Positions 37,193 through 45,543 of a stretch of 64,000 nt of DNA are shown in pieces. Under the pieces are notes generated by a model that saw only the letters and a program-made list of their open reading frames with translations, was not told the origin of the DNA and did not search any database. A program made the position numbers and the translations under genes. This DNA is from CAJCJE01 sp035948315. Lineage in GTDB: Bacteria > Actinomycetota > Actinomycetes > Mycobacteriales > Pseudonocardiaceae. Location of the stretch: positions 62,001 to 126,000 of the forward strand of contig DASZJG010000071.1 in assembly GCA_035948315.1 (NCBI GenBank), in the 5' to 3' direction. Every line of letters begins with the position of its first letter. Position 1 is the stretch's first letter.

Positions 37193-37771
37193 ATGGCGAA
37201 CTGGGCCACCGAGGCCGGCACCGGGCTGGGCATCTTCGCGGGCACGAACATCGACGACCTGCTGGTCCTGACCCTGCTGTTCGTCTCGGCCCGCGCCGGC
37301 CGCCCGCGCCGCTGGTCCATCGTGACCGGTCAGGTGCTGGGCTTCAGCGCGCTCCTGGCGGCGAGCGTGGCGATCGCGATCGGGCTCGGCGCGGTACCGC
37401 GGCAATGGATCCGGCTGCTCGGCGTGATCCCGCTGGGCATCGGTGCGCTGGGCTTGTGGCGGGGCCTGCGCGGGTCCGGCGAGAGCGAGCCGCCGCCGTT
37501 GGCTGCCGGCCTCTGGTCGGTCGCGGCGCTCACGATCGCCAACGGAGCGGACAACCTCAGCGTGTATCCGCCGGTCTTCCGGACGCTGGGCGTGGGGCCG
37601 GCGGTGGTGACCGGGGTGGTGTTCTACGTCGGCGTCGCGATCTGGTGCGCGGCCGGTGTGCTGCTGAGCACACACAACGGCGTGGCCGGGGCGTTGGGCA
37701 AGGTCCAGCACTGGCTCGGCCCATCGGTGTTCATCGCGCTGGGCGTGGTGATCCTGCTCGACGTGCTGTGA
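37193..37771 (+). CDS. cadD: CadD-family cadmium/heavy-metal resistance transporter
   Basis: 192 residues with five or six membrane helices. The family motifs are present: GTNIDDLLVLTLLF near the start and ANGADNLSVYPPVF in the middle, whose acidic residues lie in membrane segments. The ATG at 37193 is preferred over a GTG three codons earlier. The gene is followed after 49 bp by a metal P-type ATPase, with an ArsR-type operator between them, so both probably serve metal export. Confidence 0.85.
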   Translation: MANWATEAGTGLGIFAGTNIDDLLVLTLLFVSARAGRPRRWSIVTGQVLGFSALLAASVAIAIGLGAVPRQWIRLLGVIPLGIGALGLWRGLRGSGESEPPPLAAGLWSVAALTIANGADNLSVYPPVFRTLGVGPAVVTGVVFYVGVAIWCAAGVLLSTHNGVAGALGKVQHWLGPSVFIALGVVILLDVL

Positions 37772-37782
37772 CCCACAGACAC

Positions 37783-37798
37783 ATGAAGACATGTTCAT
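37783..37798. promoter_or_regulatory. ArsR/SmtB-type operator before the metal ATPase
   Basis: ATGAA-N6-TTCAT (ATGAAGACATGTTCAT) fits the TGAA-N6-TTCA pattern bound by metal-sensing ArsR/SmtB repressors. It lies 23 bp before the ATPase start codon. No arsR gene is in the window, so the repressor would act from elsewhere. Confidence 0.65.
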
Positions 37799-37820
37799 AT
37801 GTTTGTTATTGTCTGGTCCC

Positions 37821-39722
37821 ATGACGCTCTCCACCACTGCCCCGGCGCCGGCGCCGACCAGGTCGGTACCGGTGCGCCGGACCCGGGTGTTCGCGCTGGC
37901 CGAGGCGCGCTGGGCCGCTGCCTCGCTGGTGCTGTTCCTGGTCGGCCTCGCCGCCCAGTTCGCCGGCGCTCCGGCGTGGCTGTGGTGGGGCTGCTACCTG
38001 GCCTGTTACCTGACCGGCGGCTGGGAACCGGGCTGGGCCGGGCTACAAGCCCTGCGGGACAAGACCCTGGACGTCGACCTGCTGATGGTCGCCGCGGCCA
38101 TCGGCGCGGCCGCGATCGGGCAGGTCACGGACGGCGGTCTGTTGATCGTCATCTTCGCGACCTCGGGCGCACTGGAGGCCCTTGCCACGGCGCGGACCGA
38201 GGACTCCGTGCGCGGTCTGCTCGATCTCGCGCCGGAAACCGCGAACCGCATCGGCCTGCACGGCGAGGACGTGGTGCGGGTCGATCTGCTGGACGTGGGC
38301 GACATCGTGCTGGTGCGGCCGGGCGAGCGGGTTCCTGCGGACGGGACCGTGCTCGACGGCGTTGGCGAGGTCGATCAGGCCACCATCACCGGGGAGCCGC
38401 TGCCGGTCGAGAAGACCATCGGCGACGAGGTGTTCGCGGGCACGCTCAACGGGACCGGCGCGCTGCGGGTCCGGGTCGACCGCCGCGCCGGAGAGTCGGT
38501 TGTCGCGCGGATCGCGGCGCTGGTCGAACAGGCGAGCCGGACCAAGGCACGGACCCAGCTGTTCATCGAGAAGGTCGAGCAGCGCTACTCGATCGGCATG
38601 GTCGCGGCGACGGTGCTGTTGTTCGCGATTCCGCTGCTGGTCGGGCAATCACTGACCGAGTCGTTGCTGCGCGCGATGACGTTCATGATCGTGGCCTCGC
38701 CGTGCGCGATCGTGCTGGCCACCATGCCGCCGTTGCTCGCCGCGATCGCCAACGCCGGACGGCATGGTGTGCTGGCCAAGTCGGCGGTCGTGATGGAGCA
38801 GCTCGGGTCGACGACCGTGGTCGCCTTCGACAAGACGGGGACGTTGACGCGCGGCACGCCCGAGCTTGCCGACCTCAGGCCGAACGCCGGGTGCACCGAG
38901 GATGAGCTGCTGCGGTTGGCGGCTGCCGCGGAGCGGCCGAGCGAGCATCCGCTTGCGGCCGCGATCGTGCGCGCGGCTCGGGCGCGTGGGCTCGTTGTCC
39001 CGGACGCGACGGAGTTCGCGGCGAAACCGGGGCGCGGAGTACGCGCGGTCGTGGACGGCACGCTCGTCGAGGTCATGTCGCCGAGGGCGGCGGGTGTCGA
39101 CGTCGAGGGCGACGGCCGGACTTCGGTGGTGGTCCTGCGAGACGGGACACCGATCGGCGCGCTGGCGTTGAGCGACGAGCTGCGGCCGGAGGCCACTGCG
39201 GCGGTGGCGGCGCTGAACGGCTTGACCGGGCGGTCGCCGGTGTTGTTGACCGGGGACAACGCGGCGGCGGCCGGGGCGGCGGCCGAGCGGGTCGGGATCG
39301 TCGACGTGCGGGCCGAGTTGTTGCCGGAGGGGAAGGTCGACGCGGTTCGCGCACTGGAGGCGGCAGGCGAACGGGTCACGGTGGTGGGCGACGGGATCAA
39401 CGACGCACCCGCGCTGGCCGCCGCGCACACCGGGATCGCGATGGGCGGCGGGGGCGCGGATCTGACCCTGCACACGGCGGACGCGGTGATCGTGCGAGAC
39501 GACCTGAGCACCATCAGCTCGGTGATCGCGATGTCGCGGCGGGCTCGGCGGGTCGTGACCGCGAACCTGGTCATCGCGGCGGTGTTCATCACCGGCCTGG
39601 TGGCCTGGGACCTGATCGGACACCTGCCGTTGCCGCTCGGTGTTGCCGGGCACGAGGGGTCGACGGTCATCGTCGGGCTGAACGGGCTTCGGCTGCTGCG
39701 CAACGGGGCCTGGCGGCGCTAG
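37821..39722 (+). CDS. P1B-4-type heavy-metal-exporting ATPase (CtpD-like)
   Basis: 633 residues with no N-terminal metal-binding domain. Membrane motif S293-P-C295 and a late HEGST match the P1B-4 class, associated with Co, Ni, Fe(II) or Zn. The phosphorylation site is Asp337 in DKTGTLT. The SEHPLAAAI nucleotide-binding motif, TGDN and GDGINDAPAL are intact, so the pump should be active. It follows cadD and an ArsR-type operator. The stop codon TAG is formed at the very edge of a MITE-like element (39719-39899), so the last codons may be recent. Confidence 0.92.
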   Translation: MTLSTTAPAPAPTRSVPVRRTRVFALAEARWAAASLVLFLVGLAAQFAGAPAWLWWGCYLACYLTGGWEPGWAGLQALRDKTLDVDLLMVAAAIGAAAIGQVTDGGLLIVIFATSGALEALATARTEDSVRGLLDLAPETANRIGLHGEDVVRVDLLDVGDIVLVRPGERVPADGTVLDGVGEVDQATITGEPLPVEKTIGDEVFAGTLNGTGALRVRVDRRAGESVVARIAALVEQASRTKARTQLFIEKVEQRYSIGMVAATVLLFAIPLLVGQSLTESLLRAMTFMIVASPCAIVLATMPPLLAAIANAGRHGVLAKSAVVMEQLGSTTVVAFDKTGTLTRGTPELADLRPNAGCTEDELLRLAAAAERPSEHPLAAAIVRAARARGLVVPDATEFAAKPGRGVRAVVDGTLVEVMSPRAAGVDVEGDGRTSVVVLRDGTPIGALALSDELRPEATAAVAALNGLTGRSPVLLTGDNAAAAGAAAERVGIVDVRAELLPEGKVDAVRALEAAGERVTVVGDGINDAPALAAAHTGIAMGGGGADLTLHTADAVIVRDDLSTISSVIAMSRRARRVVTANLVIAAVFITGLVAWDLIGHLPLPLGVAGHEGSTVIVGLNGLRLLRNGAWRR

Positions 39723-39899
39723 TGTCGTGTAATCCTGCTCGTCTTACCCGCCTTCGGCGCCCAGGCGGCCCCTCGCGGCGTTGTCGTCGTCGCCGGTACA
39801 ACAGCGGTACCGGCTCCTCCTCTCGTCACGACCCCTGCAAGACGAGGAACCACCTGGATCACCGAATCCAGGCAAGGAAACAGGATTACACGACACTAG
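39719..39899. mobile_element. MITE-like element with 19-bp inverted termini
   Basis: CTAGTGTCGTGTAATCCTG at 39719-39737 is perfectly inverted at 39881-39899, enclosing 181 bp with no gene. The outer CTAG may be a 4-bp target duplication or part of the termini. An internal hairpin (CCTGGAT/ATCCAGG, 39853-39872) is present. Size, termini and lack of coding capacity fit a non-autonomous miniature transposon. The ATPase stop codon lies in its left end. It could instead act as a terminator-like structure. Confidence 0.8.
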
Positions 39900-39932
39900 A
39901 CCCTGAAGTCCTGCCACGAACACTGACACACT

Positions 39933-39949
39933 ATTGATATATTAGTGAC
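39933..39949 (+). promoter_or_regulatory. Predicted GntR operator at its own gene
   Basis: ATTGATATATTAGTGAC here matches, at 15 of 17 positions, the sequence upstream of soxB on the other strand. It includes a possible -10 box (TATATT, 39938-39943), which would place transcription start at or next to the first codons. This suggests autoregulation and a leaderless transcript. Confidence 0.6.
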
Positions 39950-40616
39950 TGTGACAGTAGCGCCACAGGACCTCGATCCGGCTCCGGTCTCGCAGGCTGA
40001 CCGCGCCTACGCGGCCATCCGGGAACGGCTGATCATGCTGGAGATCCCGCCCATGGCGCCGATCGACGACGTGGCGCTGGCCGAGTCGGTCGGGGTGGGT
40101 CGCACGCCGGTGCGCGAGGCGCTCAAACGACTCGAAATGGATCGGCTGGTGGTGTCGTACTCGCGCCGGGGCACGTTCGCGACCGGTGTGGACATCACGG
40201 ACCTGGCCTACATCTCCGAGATCAGGGTCGCGCTCGAACCGCTCGCCGCCCGTCGCGCCGCGGCCAAGGCGACCCAGCGGGCGCGCGCGACGATCTCCGA
40301 ACTCGCCGACGCGATCGAGGCAGCCGACATGCGTTCGATGGAACGCGACGAGCTGATGCGCTGGGATCTGCGCGTGCACCGGACGATCTACCAGGCCGCG
40401 GGCAACCCGCACCTGGAGGACACGCTGGTCCGCTACCACAACCTGGCGACCCGCATCTTCTGCCTGTTCATCGATCGCATGGCCGACTTCGACCGGCACA
40501 TCGACGAGCACGTCGGGTTGTTGCGCGCGATCGCGGCGGGCGACGGCGACCGCGCGGAAAAGCGAGCGCTCACCCACGTCGTCGGGTTCGAGAAGGCGAT
40601 CCGCGCGATCATCTGA
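39945..40616 (+). CDS. GntR-family (FCD) regulator, probable repressor of the sox operon
   Basis: 223 residues from a GTG at 39945; a second GTG at 39951 fits better with a leaderless start after the TATATT box. An N-terminal winged helix (about 15-80, VGVGRTPVREALKRLE) is followed by a helical FCD ligand domain with metal-binding His (LRVHRTIYQAAGN and HIDEHVGLL). FCD regulators sense small organic acids or amino-acid derivatives; here sarcosine, dimethylglycine or a product is a reasonable guess. Its 3' end overlaps the convergent soxG gene by 8 bp. Confidence 0.9.
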   Translation: MTVTVAPQDLDPAPVSQADRAYAAIRERLIMLEIPPMAPIDDVALAESVGVGRTPVREALKRLEMDRLVVSYSRRGTFATGVDITDLAYISEIRVALEPLAARRAAAKATQRARATISELADAIEAADMRSMERDELMRWDLRVHRTIYQAAGNPHLEDTLVRYHNLATRIFCLFIDRMADFDRHIDEHVGLLRAIAAGDGDRAEKRALTHVVGFEKAIRAII

Positions 40617-41193
40617 ACTCCTCGGCCGCGTCGAGCAGCCACGAGACCAGATACCCGGCGAAGGACTGCCGGACGAAGATCCGGACATCGTCGGTGCGCA
40701 GCGCGATGATCAGCACGCCGGCCCGGCCGAGGGTGGTCTGGGCGCACGAACCGGCCGGGAACGCGTTCGGGCGCAGGTCGAGCGAGCAACCGAAGGACAG
40801 CAGCTCCCGGACCAGGGATCCGCGCAGCCGGAGGCTGGTCCGCTGGGCGGAGACGTCGACCGCGGCGCCGTCGTAGGCCGAGACCACCCAGGCCAGTTCG
40901 TCCTCGAAGTCCTCCGGCCTGGCGTGCTCGCTCGTCACCAGCCACTCGTCGGGGCCGAGCCAGATGATCAGTCCGTCGGTCGTGTGGGTCCAGGTGTTGG
41001 GCTCGACCGGCAGTGCGGCGCCCAGCGAGCGGCCGACCGCGTCCGCTCCCGGTCCGGCCGGGTCGACGCGCAGGTCCACCACGGCGACGCCGTCCTCCGC
41101 GTGCACGGCCAGTCCGTCGACCCGCACGGTCAGTTCGGTCAGCGCGGCTTTGCGGCTCTCCAACGGATGCGTGCGGTAGAGGATGTCAGCCAT
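40609..41193 (-). CDS. soxG: Sarcosine oxidase gamma subunit
   Basis: 194 residues. The ATG at 41193 (MADILYRTHPLES) overlaps the soxA stop by 8 bp. The sequence is GcvT-like in type with the family's RTSLRLRG and GSCAQTTLGRAGVLI motifs. It is the last gene of soxBDAG. Heterotetrameric sarcosine oxidase oxidises sarcosine to glycine, formaldehyde (passed to tetrahydrofolate) and hydrogen peroxide; the gamma subunit supports assembly. Its last bases overlap the convergent gntR end. Confidence 0.93.
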   Translation of the reverse strand: MADILYRTHPLESRKAALTELTVRVDGLAVHAEDGVAVVDLRVDPAGPGADAVGRSLGAALPVEPNTWTHTTDGLIIWLGPDEWLVTSEHARPEDFEDELAWVVSAYDGAAVDVSAQRTSLRLRGSLVRELLSFGCSLDLRPNAFPAGSCAQTTLGRAGVLIIALRTDDVRIFVRQSFAGYLVSWLLDAAEEFR

Positions 41194-43903
41194 CGCGGCG
41201 TGTTCCTTCCGGGTCGACCAGCACGGTGTCACCGATCTCGGCTTCGACGAGCACCCCGTCGACGGGTACGTGCACCAGTTCACCGATGCGGCCGCGACCG
41301 TTGCGTACCAACGCCAACGCGAACGGGCGGCCGAGTTCGGCGCTGCGATAGCTGGAGGTGACGTGTCCGAGCATCGGCACGGGAGGCGGCGGCAGCACGC
41401 CGTCCGCGCACCGCTCGATGATCTGGGAGCCTTCCGGCAGTGTGGTGCGGCGATCGGTGGGCAGCAGCGAGACGAACTGTTTGCGCAGCGGGTTCAGGTT
41501 CTCCTGACGCGTGAACGAGCGCTTGCCGACGAAGTCCTCCTTCTTCTTCGACACCACCCAGTTCATGCCGAGATCCTGTGGGGTCACGGTGCCGTCGGTG
41601 TCCTGGCCAATGATCGGGTAGCCCTTCTCCGCGCGCAGCACGTGCATGGTTTCCGTGCCGTACGGGGTGATGTCGAACGGTTCGCCCGCGGTGAGCAGCC
41701 GTTGCCAGAGGGCGGGCGCGTACCAGGAGTTGACGTTGACCTCGTAGGCCAGTTCACCGGAGAACGAGATCCGGGCGATGCGCACCCGCACCCCGTCGAG
41801 CGTGGTGTCCTGCCAGGACATGAAGGGAAACGCGTCGTTGGACACGTCGATCTCGGGAAACACCGCGCCGAGGACCTCGCGCGAGCGCGGGCCGACGACC
41901 GGGAACACCGACCACTGCTCGGTGACCGAGGTGAGGTGGACGCGCAGCTCGGGCCACTCGGTCTGGTGCCACTCCTCCATCCAGTCGAGGATCTTCGCCG
42001 CCGCACCGGTGGTCGTGGTGAGCAGGAACCGGTTGTCCGCGATGCGCAGCACGGTGCCGTCGTCGATGACCATGCCGTCGACGCCGCACATGACGCCGTA
42101 GCGCACCCGGCCGACCTTCAGCGTGCTCATCATGTTGGTGTAGAGGCGATCCAGCAGCACGCCCGCGTCCGGACCCTGGACGTCGATCTTGCCCAGTGTC
42201 GAGCCGTCCAGGATGCCGACGCCGCCGCGGGTGGCCGCGCATTCGCGCAGCACGGCCGTTTCCATGTCCTCGCCCGGCTTCGGGTAGTAGCGGGCCCGCT
42301 TCCACTGGCCGACGTCCTCGAACACCGCGCCGGCCCGGACGTGCCAGTCGAGCAGCGCCGTCGTGCGTTCCGGGTCGAACAGCACGCCGCGCTCGCGACC
42401 GGCCAGGGCGGCGAAGGCGATCGGGACGTAGGGCGGGCGGAACGTGGTCGTGCCCAGTTCCTCGATCGGGCGACCGAGCAGTTCGGCGGTGATGCCGCAG
42501 GCCAGCATGCCGGAGGTCTTGCCCTGGTCGTGCGCGGTGCCGATGGTCGTGTAGCGCTTGATGTGCTCGACCGACGTCATGCCCGCGCCGACCGCGCGGG
42601 CGATGTCGGCCACGGTGGCGTCGCGCTGGATGTCGACGAACTGGCGGTCCGGGTCGCCTTCGGTGCGCCACAACACCTTCGTCGGCAGGCGCGCGGGTCC
42701 GGCACCGACGGAGGGTGCGCTCTCGCCCGCTCCCTCGCGCACGACTCCTGCGAGGTCGAGGGTGCCGTTGGCCGCGCCGATCACCTCGACGCCCGGCAGC
42801 GTTGCCGAGGGACGGAAGGCGCCGAGCGCGGCGTCGTAGGCGAGAGCGCCCTTGATGTGGCTGTACAGGTGCGCCACCGGCGTCCAGCCACCAGAGACCA
42901 GCAACAGGTCGGCGGGCAGCCGACCGGCCGAAGTCAGCACCGAGGAAACCCGGTCCGCGCCGTCGGTTCCGATGACCACAGTGGACGGACGAACGGTGAT
43001 GCCGCCCGGTGTCGGCGGGTTGGCGCGGGCGTCGAGGACCGTGACGTGCGCGCCCGCGTCGGCGAGGTCGACGGCGGCATCGTAGGCGGCGTCGTCGGTG
43101 GTGAACACGACGATCTCGCGACCGGCCAGCACGCCGTAGCGGTGCAGGTAGTCGCGGGCGGACGCGGCCAGCATGATGCCGGGCCGGTCGTTGTCCGCGA
43201 ACACGATCGGCCGCTCGTGCGCACCGGTCGCGACGACGACCTTCAGCGCGCGGATGCGATGCACGCGCCGGCGATCTCCTGCGCGACGCTGGAGCGCGAG
43301 CACGAAACCGTCGTCGTACTGACCGAACGCGGTGGTGCGCTGGAGGTGCGTGACCTCCGGGTTAGCGGCCAGCTCGGCGACCACGTCGGCGACGAACTCC
43401 AGGGCCGGTCGCCCGTCGATCCGCTCGGTGCCGGTCAGGCTGCCGCCCGGGGTGGCGCGGTCGTCGAGGAGCACCACGTTCTCCCCCGCCCGCGCGGCAC
43501 CGCGCGCGGCGAGCAGTCCCGCCGGCCCGGCGCCGACCACCAGGGTGTCGGTGTGCGTGTGCTTGCGGTCGTGGCGCGCCTGGTCGGGTGTGTCGGCCAG
43601 CCGTCCCTGACCGGCGATGCCGCGCGCGACGAGGCCGTCGACGAGTTCGACCGTGGCGGCCTGCACCATCGGCTCCGGGAACGGCCGCTCGATCCGCACC
43701 AGTCCGGTCGGGTCCTCGGTCCAGGCGGCGCCGATGCCCCGCGGCCTGCCGAGCTTGACGCTGCTACCGACCTGGTGCACACCGTTGGCCAGCAACGCGG
43801 AGGCAAGGGTGTCGCCGGGATGACCGGTGTAGGTGCGGCCGTCGAAGGTGAAGGACAGTCTGCGCCCTCGGTCGATCCGGCCGTACCCGTCGACGCGGCT
43901 CAT
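41186..43903 (-). CDS. soxA: Sarcosine oxidase alpha subunit
   Basis: 905 residues from the ATG at 43903. A 2Fe-2S-like or ferredoxin-type N-terminal domain (FTFDGRTYTGHPGDTLASAL) precedes an NAD-binding Rossmann domain (TDTLVVGAGPAGLLAARGA, about 120) and a large C-terminal folate-binding GcvT-like domain (about 510-905). Length is usual for SoxA. Its start overlaps the soxD stop (ATGA). It carries the NAD site and the folate site that captures formaldehyde. Confidence 0.96.
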   Translation of the reverse strand: MSRVDGYGRIDRGRRLSFTFDGRTYTGHPGDTLASALLANGVHQVGSSVKLGRPRGIGAAWTEDPTGLVRIERPFPEPMVQAATVELVDGLVARGIAGQGRLADTPDQARHDRKHTHTDTLVVGAGPAGLLAARGAARAGENVVLLDDRATPGGSLTGTERIDGRPALEFVADVVAELAANPEVTHLQRTTAFGQYDDGFVLALQRRAGDRRRVHRIRALKVVVATGAHERPIVFADNDRPGIMLAASARDYLHRYGVLAGREIVVFTTDDAAYDAAVDLADAGAHVTVLDARANPPTPGGITVRPSTVVIGTDGADRVSSVLTSAGRLPADLLLVSGGWTPVAHLYSHIKGALAYDAALGAFRPSATLPGVEVIGAANGTLDLAGVVREGAGESAPSVGAGPARLPTKVLWRTEGDPDRQFVDIQRDATVADIARAVGAGMTSVEHIKRYTTIGTAHDQGKTSGMLACGITAELLGRPIEELGTTTFRPPYVPIAFAALAGRERGVLFDPERTTALLDWHVRAGAVFEDVGQWKRARYYPKPGEDMETAVLRECAATRGGVGILDGSTLGKIDVQGPDAGVLLDRLYTNMMSTLKVGRVRYGVMCGVDGMVIDDGTVLRIADNRFLLTTTTGAAAKILDWMEEWHQTEWPELRVHLTSVTEQWSVFPVVGPRSREVLGAVFPEIDVSNDAFPFMSWQDTTLDGVRVRIARISFSGELAYEVNVNSWYAPALWQRLLTAGEPFDITPYGTETMHVLRAEKGYPIIGQDTDGTVTPQDLGMNWVVSKKKEDFVGKRSFTRQENLNPLRKQFVSLLPTDRRTTLPEGSQIIERCADGVLPPPPVPMLGHVTSSYRSAELGRPFALALVRNGRGRIGELVHVPVDGVLVEAEIGDTVLVDPEGTRRDG

Positions 43904-44175
43904 GCGCTCACCTCGCTCGCCGTGACCCGGTCGGGGGCGAGGAACCGGTAGGTGCGGGTGTCGCGGACCGCGTTGAACCAGCGGCGGCAGCCCGCGCTGT
44001 GGCTCCAGCGCTCCGCGAACGGCCCGCTGGGGTTGTCGCGATAGAACACGTATTCGGCCCACTCCTGGTCGGACAGGTCGGCGGGCCGCTCCGGGTACGC
44101 GACGTGCGCCTGGCCGCCGTAGTGGAACTCGACTTCCTCCCGGGGTCCGCACCACGGGCAGTGGATGAGTTGCAT
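43900..44175 (-). CDS. soxD: Sarcosine oxidase delta subunit
   Basis: 91 residues with the zinc-binding motif CPWCG (Cys6, Cys9) plus a later His and Cys (WSHSAGCRRWF), as in SoxD. It overlaps soxA by 4 bp and starts 40 bp after the soxB stop. The delta subunit binds zinc and helps to form the complex. Confidence 0.95.
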   Translation of the reverse strand: MQLIHCPWCGPREEVEFHYGGQAHVAYPERPADLSDQEWAEYVFYRDNPSGPFAERWSHSAGCRRWFNAVRDTRTYRFLAPDRVTASEVSA

Positions 44176-44200
44176 GGCAGTCCTCGATTCCGGCAGCGTT

Positions 44201-44230
44201 TCAGTGCGCGACGGTTCAGTGCGCGACGGC
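44201..44230. repeat. 15-bp tandem duplication at the soxB stop
   Basis: TCAGTGCGCGACGG(T/C) occurs twice in direct tandem. Read on the minus strand it duplicates the last four codons and stop in frame (AVAH-stop, TVAH-stop), giving a second in-frame stop behind the first. It is harmless to the protein and looks like a slippage event. Confidence 0.85.
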
Positions 44231-45427
44231 CGCGGCGCCGTGCTCGTCGACGAGCGCGCCGGTGGTGAAGCGGTCCAGGCTGAACGGGGCGACGTAGGGA
44301 TGCGGCGTGCCGTGCGCGATGGTGTGCGCGAAGCACCAGCCGATGCCCGGCGTCGCCTTGAACCCGCCGGTCCCCCAGCCCGCGTTGACGAACACGTTCT
44401 CGTACGGGGTGTGACCGACGATCGGGCTCGCGTCCGGGGTGACGTCCACGATGCCCGCCCAGGAGCGCAGCAGGTGCGCGCGGGCGAAGACCGGGAACAG
44501 CTCGACGGCCGCCGCCATCTGCCGCTCGATGATGTGGAACGCGCCGCGTTGGCCGTAGCCGTTGTAGGAGTCGATGCCCGCGCCCATCACCAACTCGCCC
44601 TTGTGCGCCTGGGAGACGTAGACGTGCACGGCGTTGGACATGACGATGGTCGGGTGGATCGGCTCCAGCAGCTCGGAGACCAGGGCCTGCAACGGATGCG
44701 ACTGCAACGGTGTGCGCACCCCGAGCAGGTCCAGCAGTACCGAGGTGTGGCCCGCCGCGCACAGCGCGACCGTGCCGCAGGCGATGTCGCCCCGGCTGGT
44801 GCGCACTCCGGTCACCCGGTCCCCGTCCACGGTGAACCCGGTGACCTCGCAGTCCTGGATCAGGTCGATCCCGGCCTCGTCCGCGCGCCGCGCGAAACCC
44901 CAGGCGACGTAGTCGTGTTTGGCGATGCCGGCCCTCGGCTGATACGTGGCGCCGTGCACCGGATAGCGGATGTCGGCCGAGGTGTTGACGATCGGGCAGA
45001 TCCGCCTGACCTCCTCGGGCCCGATCCACTCCGCGTCGATGCCGTTGAGCTTGTTGGCCTGGACGCGGCGGACCGAGTCTCGGACGTCCTGTTCGGAGTG
45101 CGCGAGGTTGAGCACGCCGCGCTGGGAGAACAGGATCGGGTAGCCGAGATCCTCTTCGAGGCCCTCCCAGAGTTTCAGGGCGTGCTCGTAGATCGCGGCC
45201 GAGGCGTCCCAGAGGTAGTTCGAGCGGATCAGTGTGGTGTTGCGGGCCATGTTCCCGCCCGCCAGCCAGCCCTTCTCCAGCACGGCCACGTTCGTGATGC
45301 CGTGGTTGCGCGCGAGGTAGTACGCGGTGGCGAGGCCGTGCCCGCCGCCGCCGACCACGACGACGTCGTAGCGCCGTCGGGGTTCGGGCGTGCGCCAGAG
45401 AAGGTCGGGGTGCTCGGGAAGGGACAT
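44216..45427 (-). CDS. soxB: Sarcosine oxidase beta subunit
   Basis: 403 residues from the ATG at 45427 with GGGAG upstream; the longer frame runs into the operator. A FAD-binding DAO-family fold opens with YDVVVVGGGGHGLATAYYLA (about 21-40). The C-terminal GWGTGGFKATPGIGW segment is typical of SoxB. It is the first gene of soxBDAG and carries the sarcosine oxidation site. The predicted GntR site lies 32 bp upstream. Confidence 0.96.
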   Translation of the reverse strand: MSLPEHPDLLWRTPEPRRRYDVVVVGGGGHGLATAYYLARNHGITNVAVLEKGWLAGGNMARNTTLIRSNYLWDASAAIYEHALKLWEGLEEDLGYPILFSQRGVLNLAHSEQDVRDSVRRVQANKLNGIDAEWIGPEEVRRICPIVNTSADIRYPVHGATYQPRAGIAKHDYVAWGFARRADEAGIDLIQDCEVTGFTVDGDRVTGVRTSRGDIACGTVALCAAGHTSVLLDLLGVRTPLQSHPLQALVSELLEPIHPTIVMSNAVHVYVSQAHKGELVMGAGIDSYNGYGQRGAFHIIERQMAAAVELFPVFARAHLLRSWAGIVDVTPDASPIVGHTPYENVFVNAGWGTGGFKATPGIGWCFAHTIAHGTPHPYVAPFSLDRFTTGALVDEHGAAAVAH

Positions 45428-45458
45428 GCGGCCGACTCCCAGTACATATCTATGTCGC

Positions 45459-45475
45459 GTGACTGATATATCAAT
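45459..45475 (-). promoter_or_regulatory. Predicted GntR operator of the soxBDAG operon
   Basis: On the minus strand this reads ATTGATATATCAGTCAC, 15 of 17 identical to the site at the gntR gene (39933-39949). It contains the perfect palindrome TGATATATCA. A second short inverted repeat, ACATATCTATGT, lies at 45444-45455, between it and the soxB start. Confidence 0.7.
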
Positions 45476-45543
45476 CGCCGACCAGCGTACGCAGCAGCAT
45501 CCCGGCGGGTCAACACCGTGCTGTCGACGCATACTGGCCCGTC

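Noticed and set aside
41183..43951. 922-codon plus-strand frame opposite soxA
   Set aside because: Antisense shadow; soxA on the minus strand shows all expected domains and overlaps soxD and soxG as in other sox operons.
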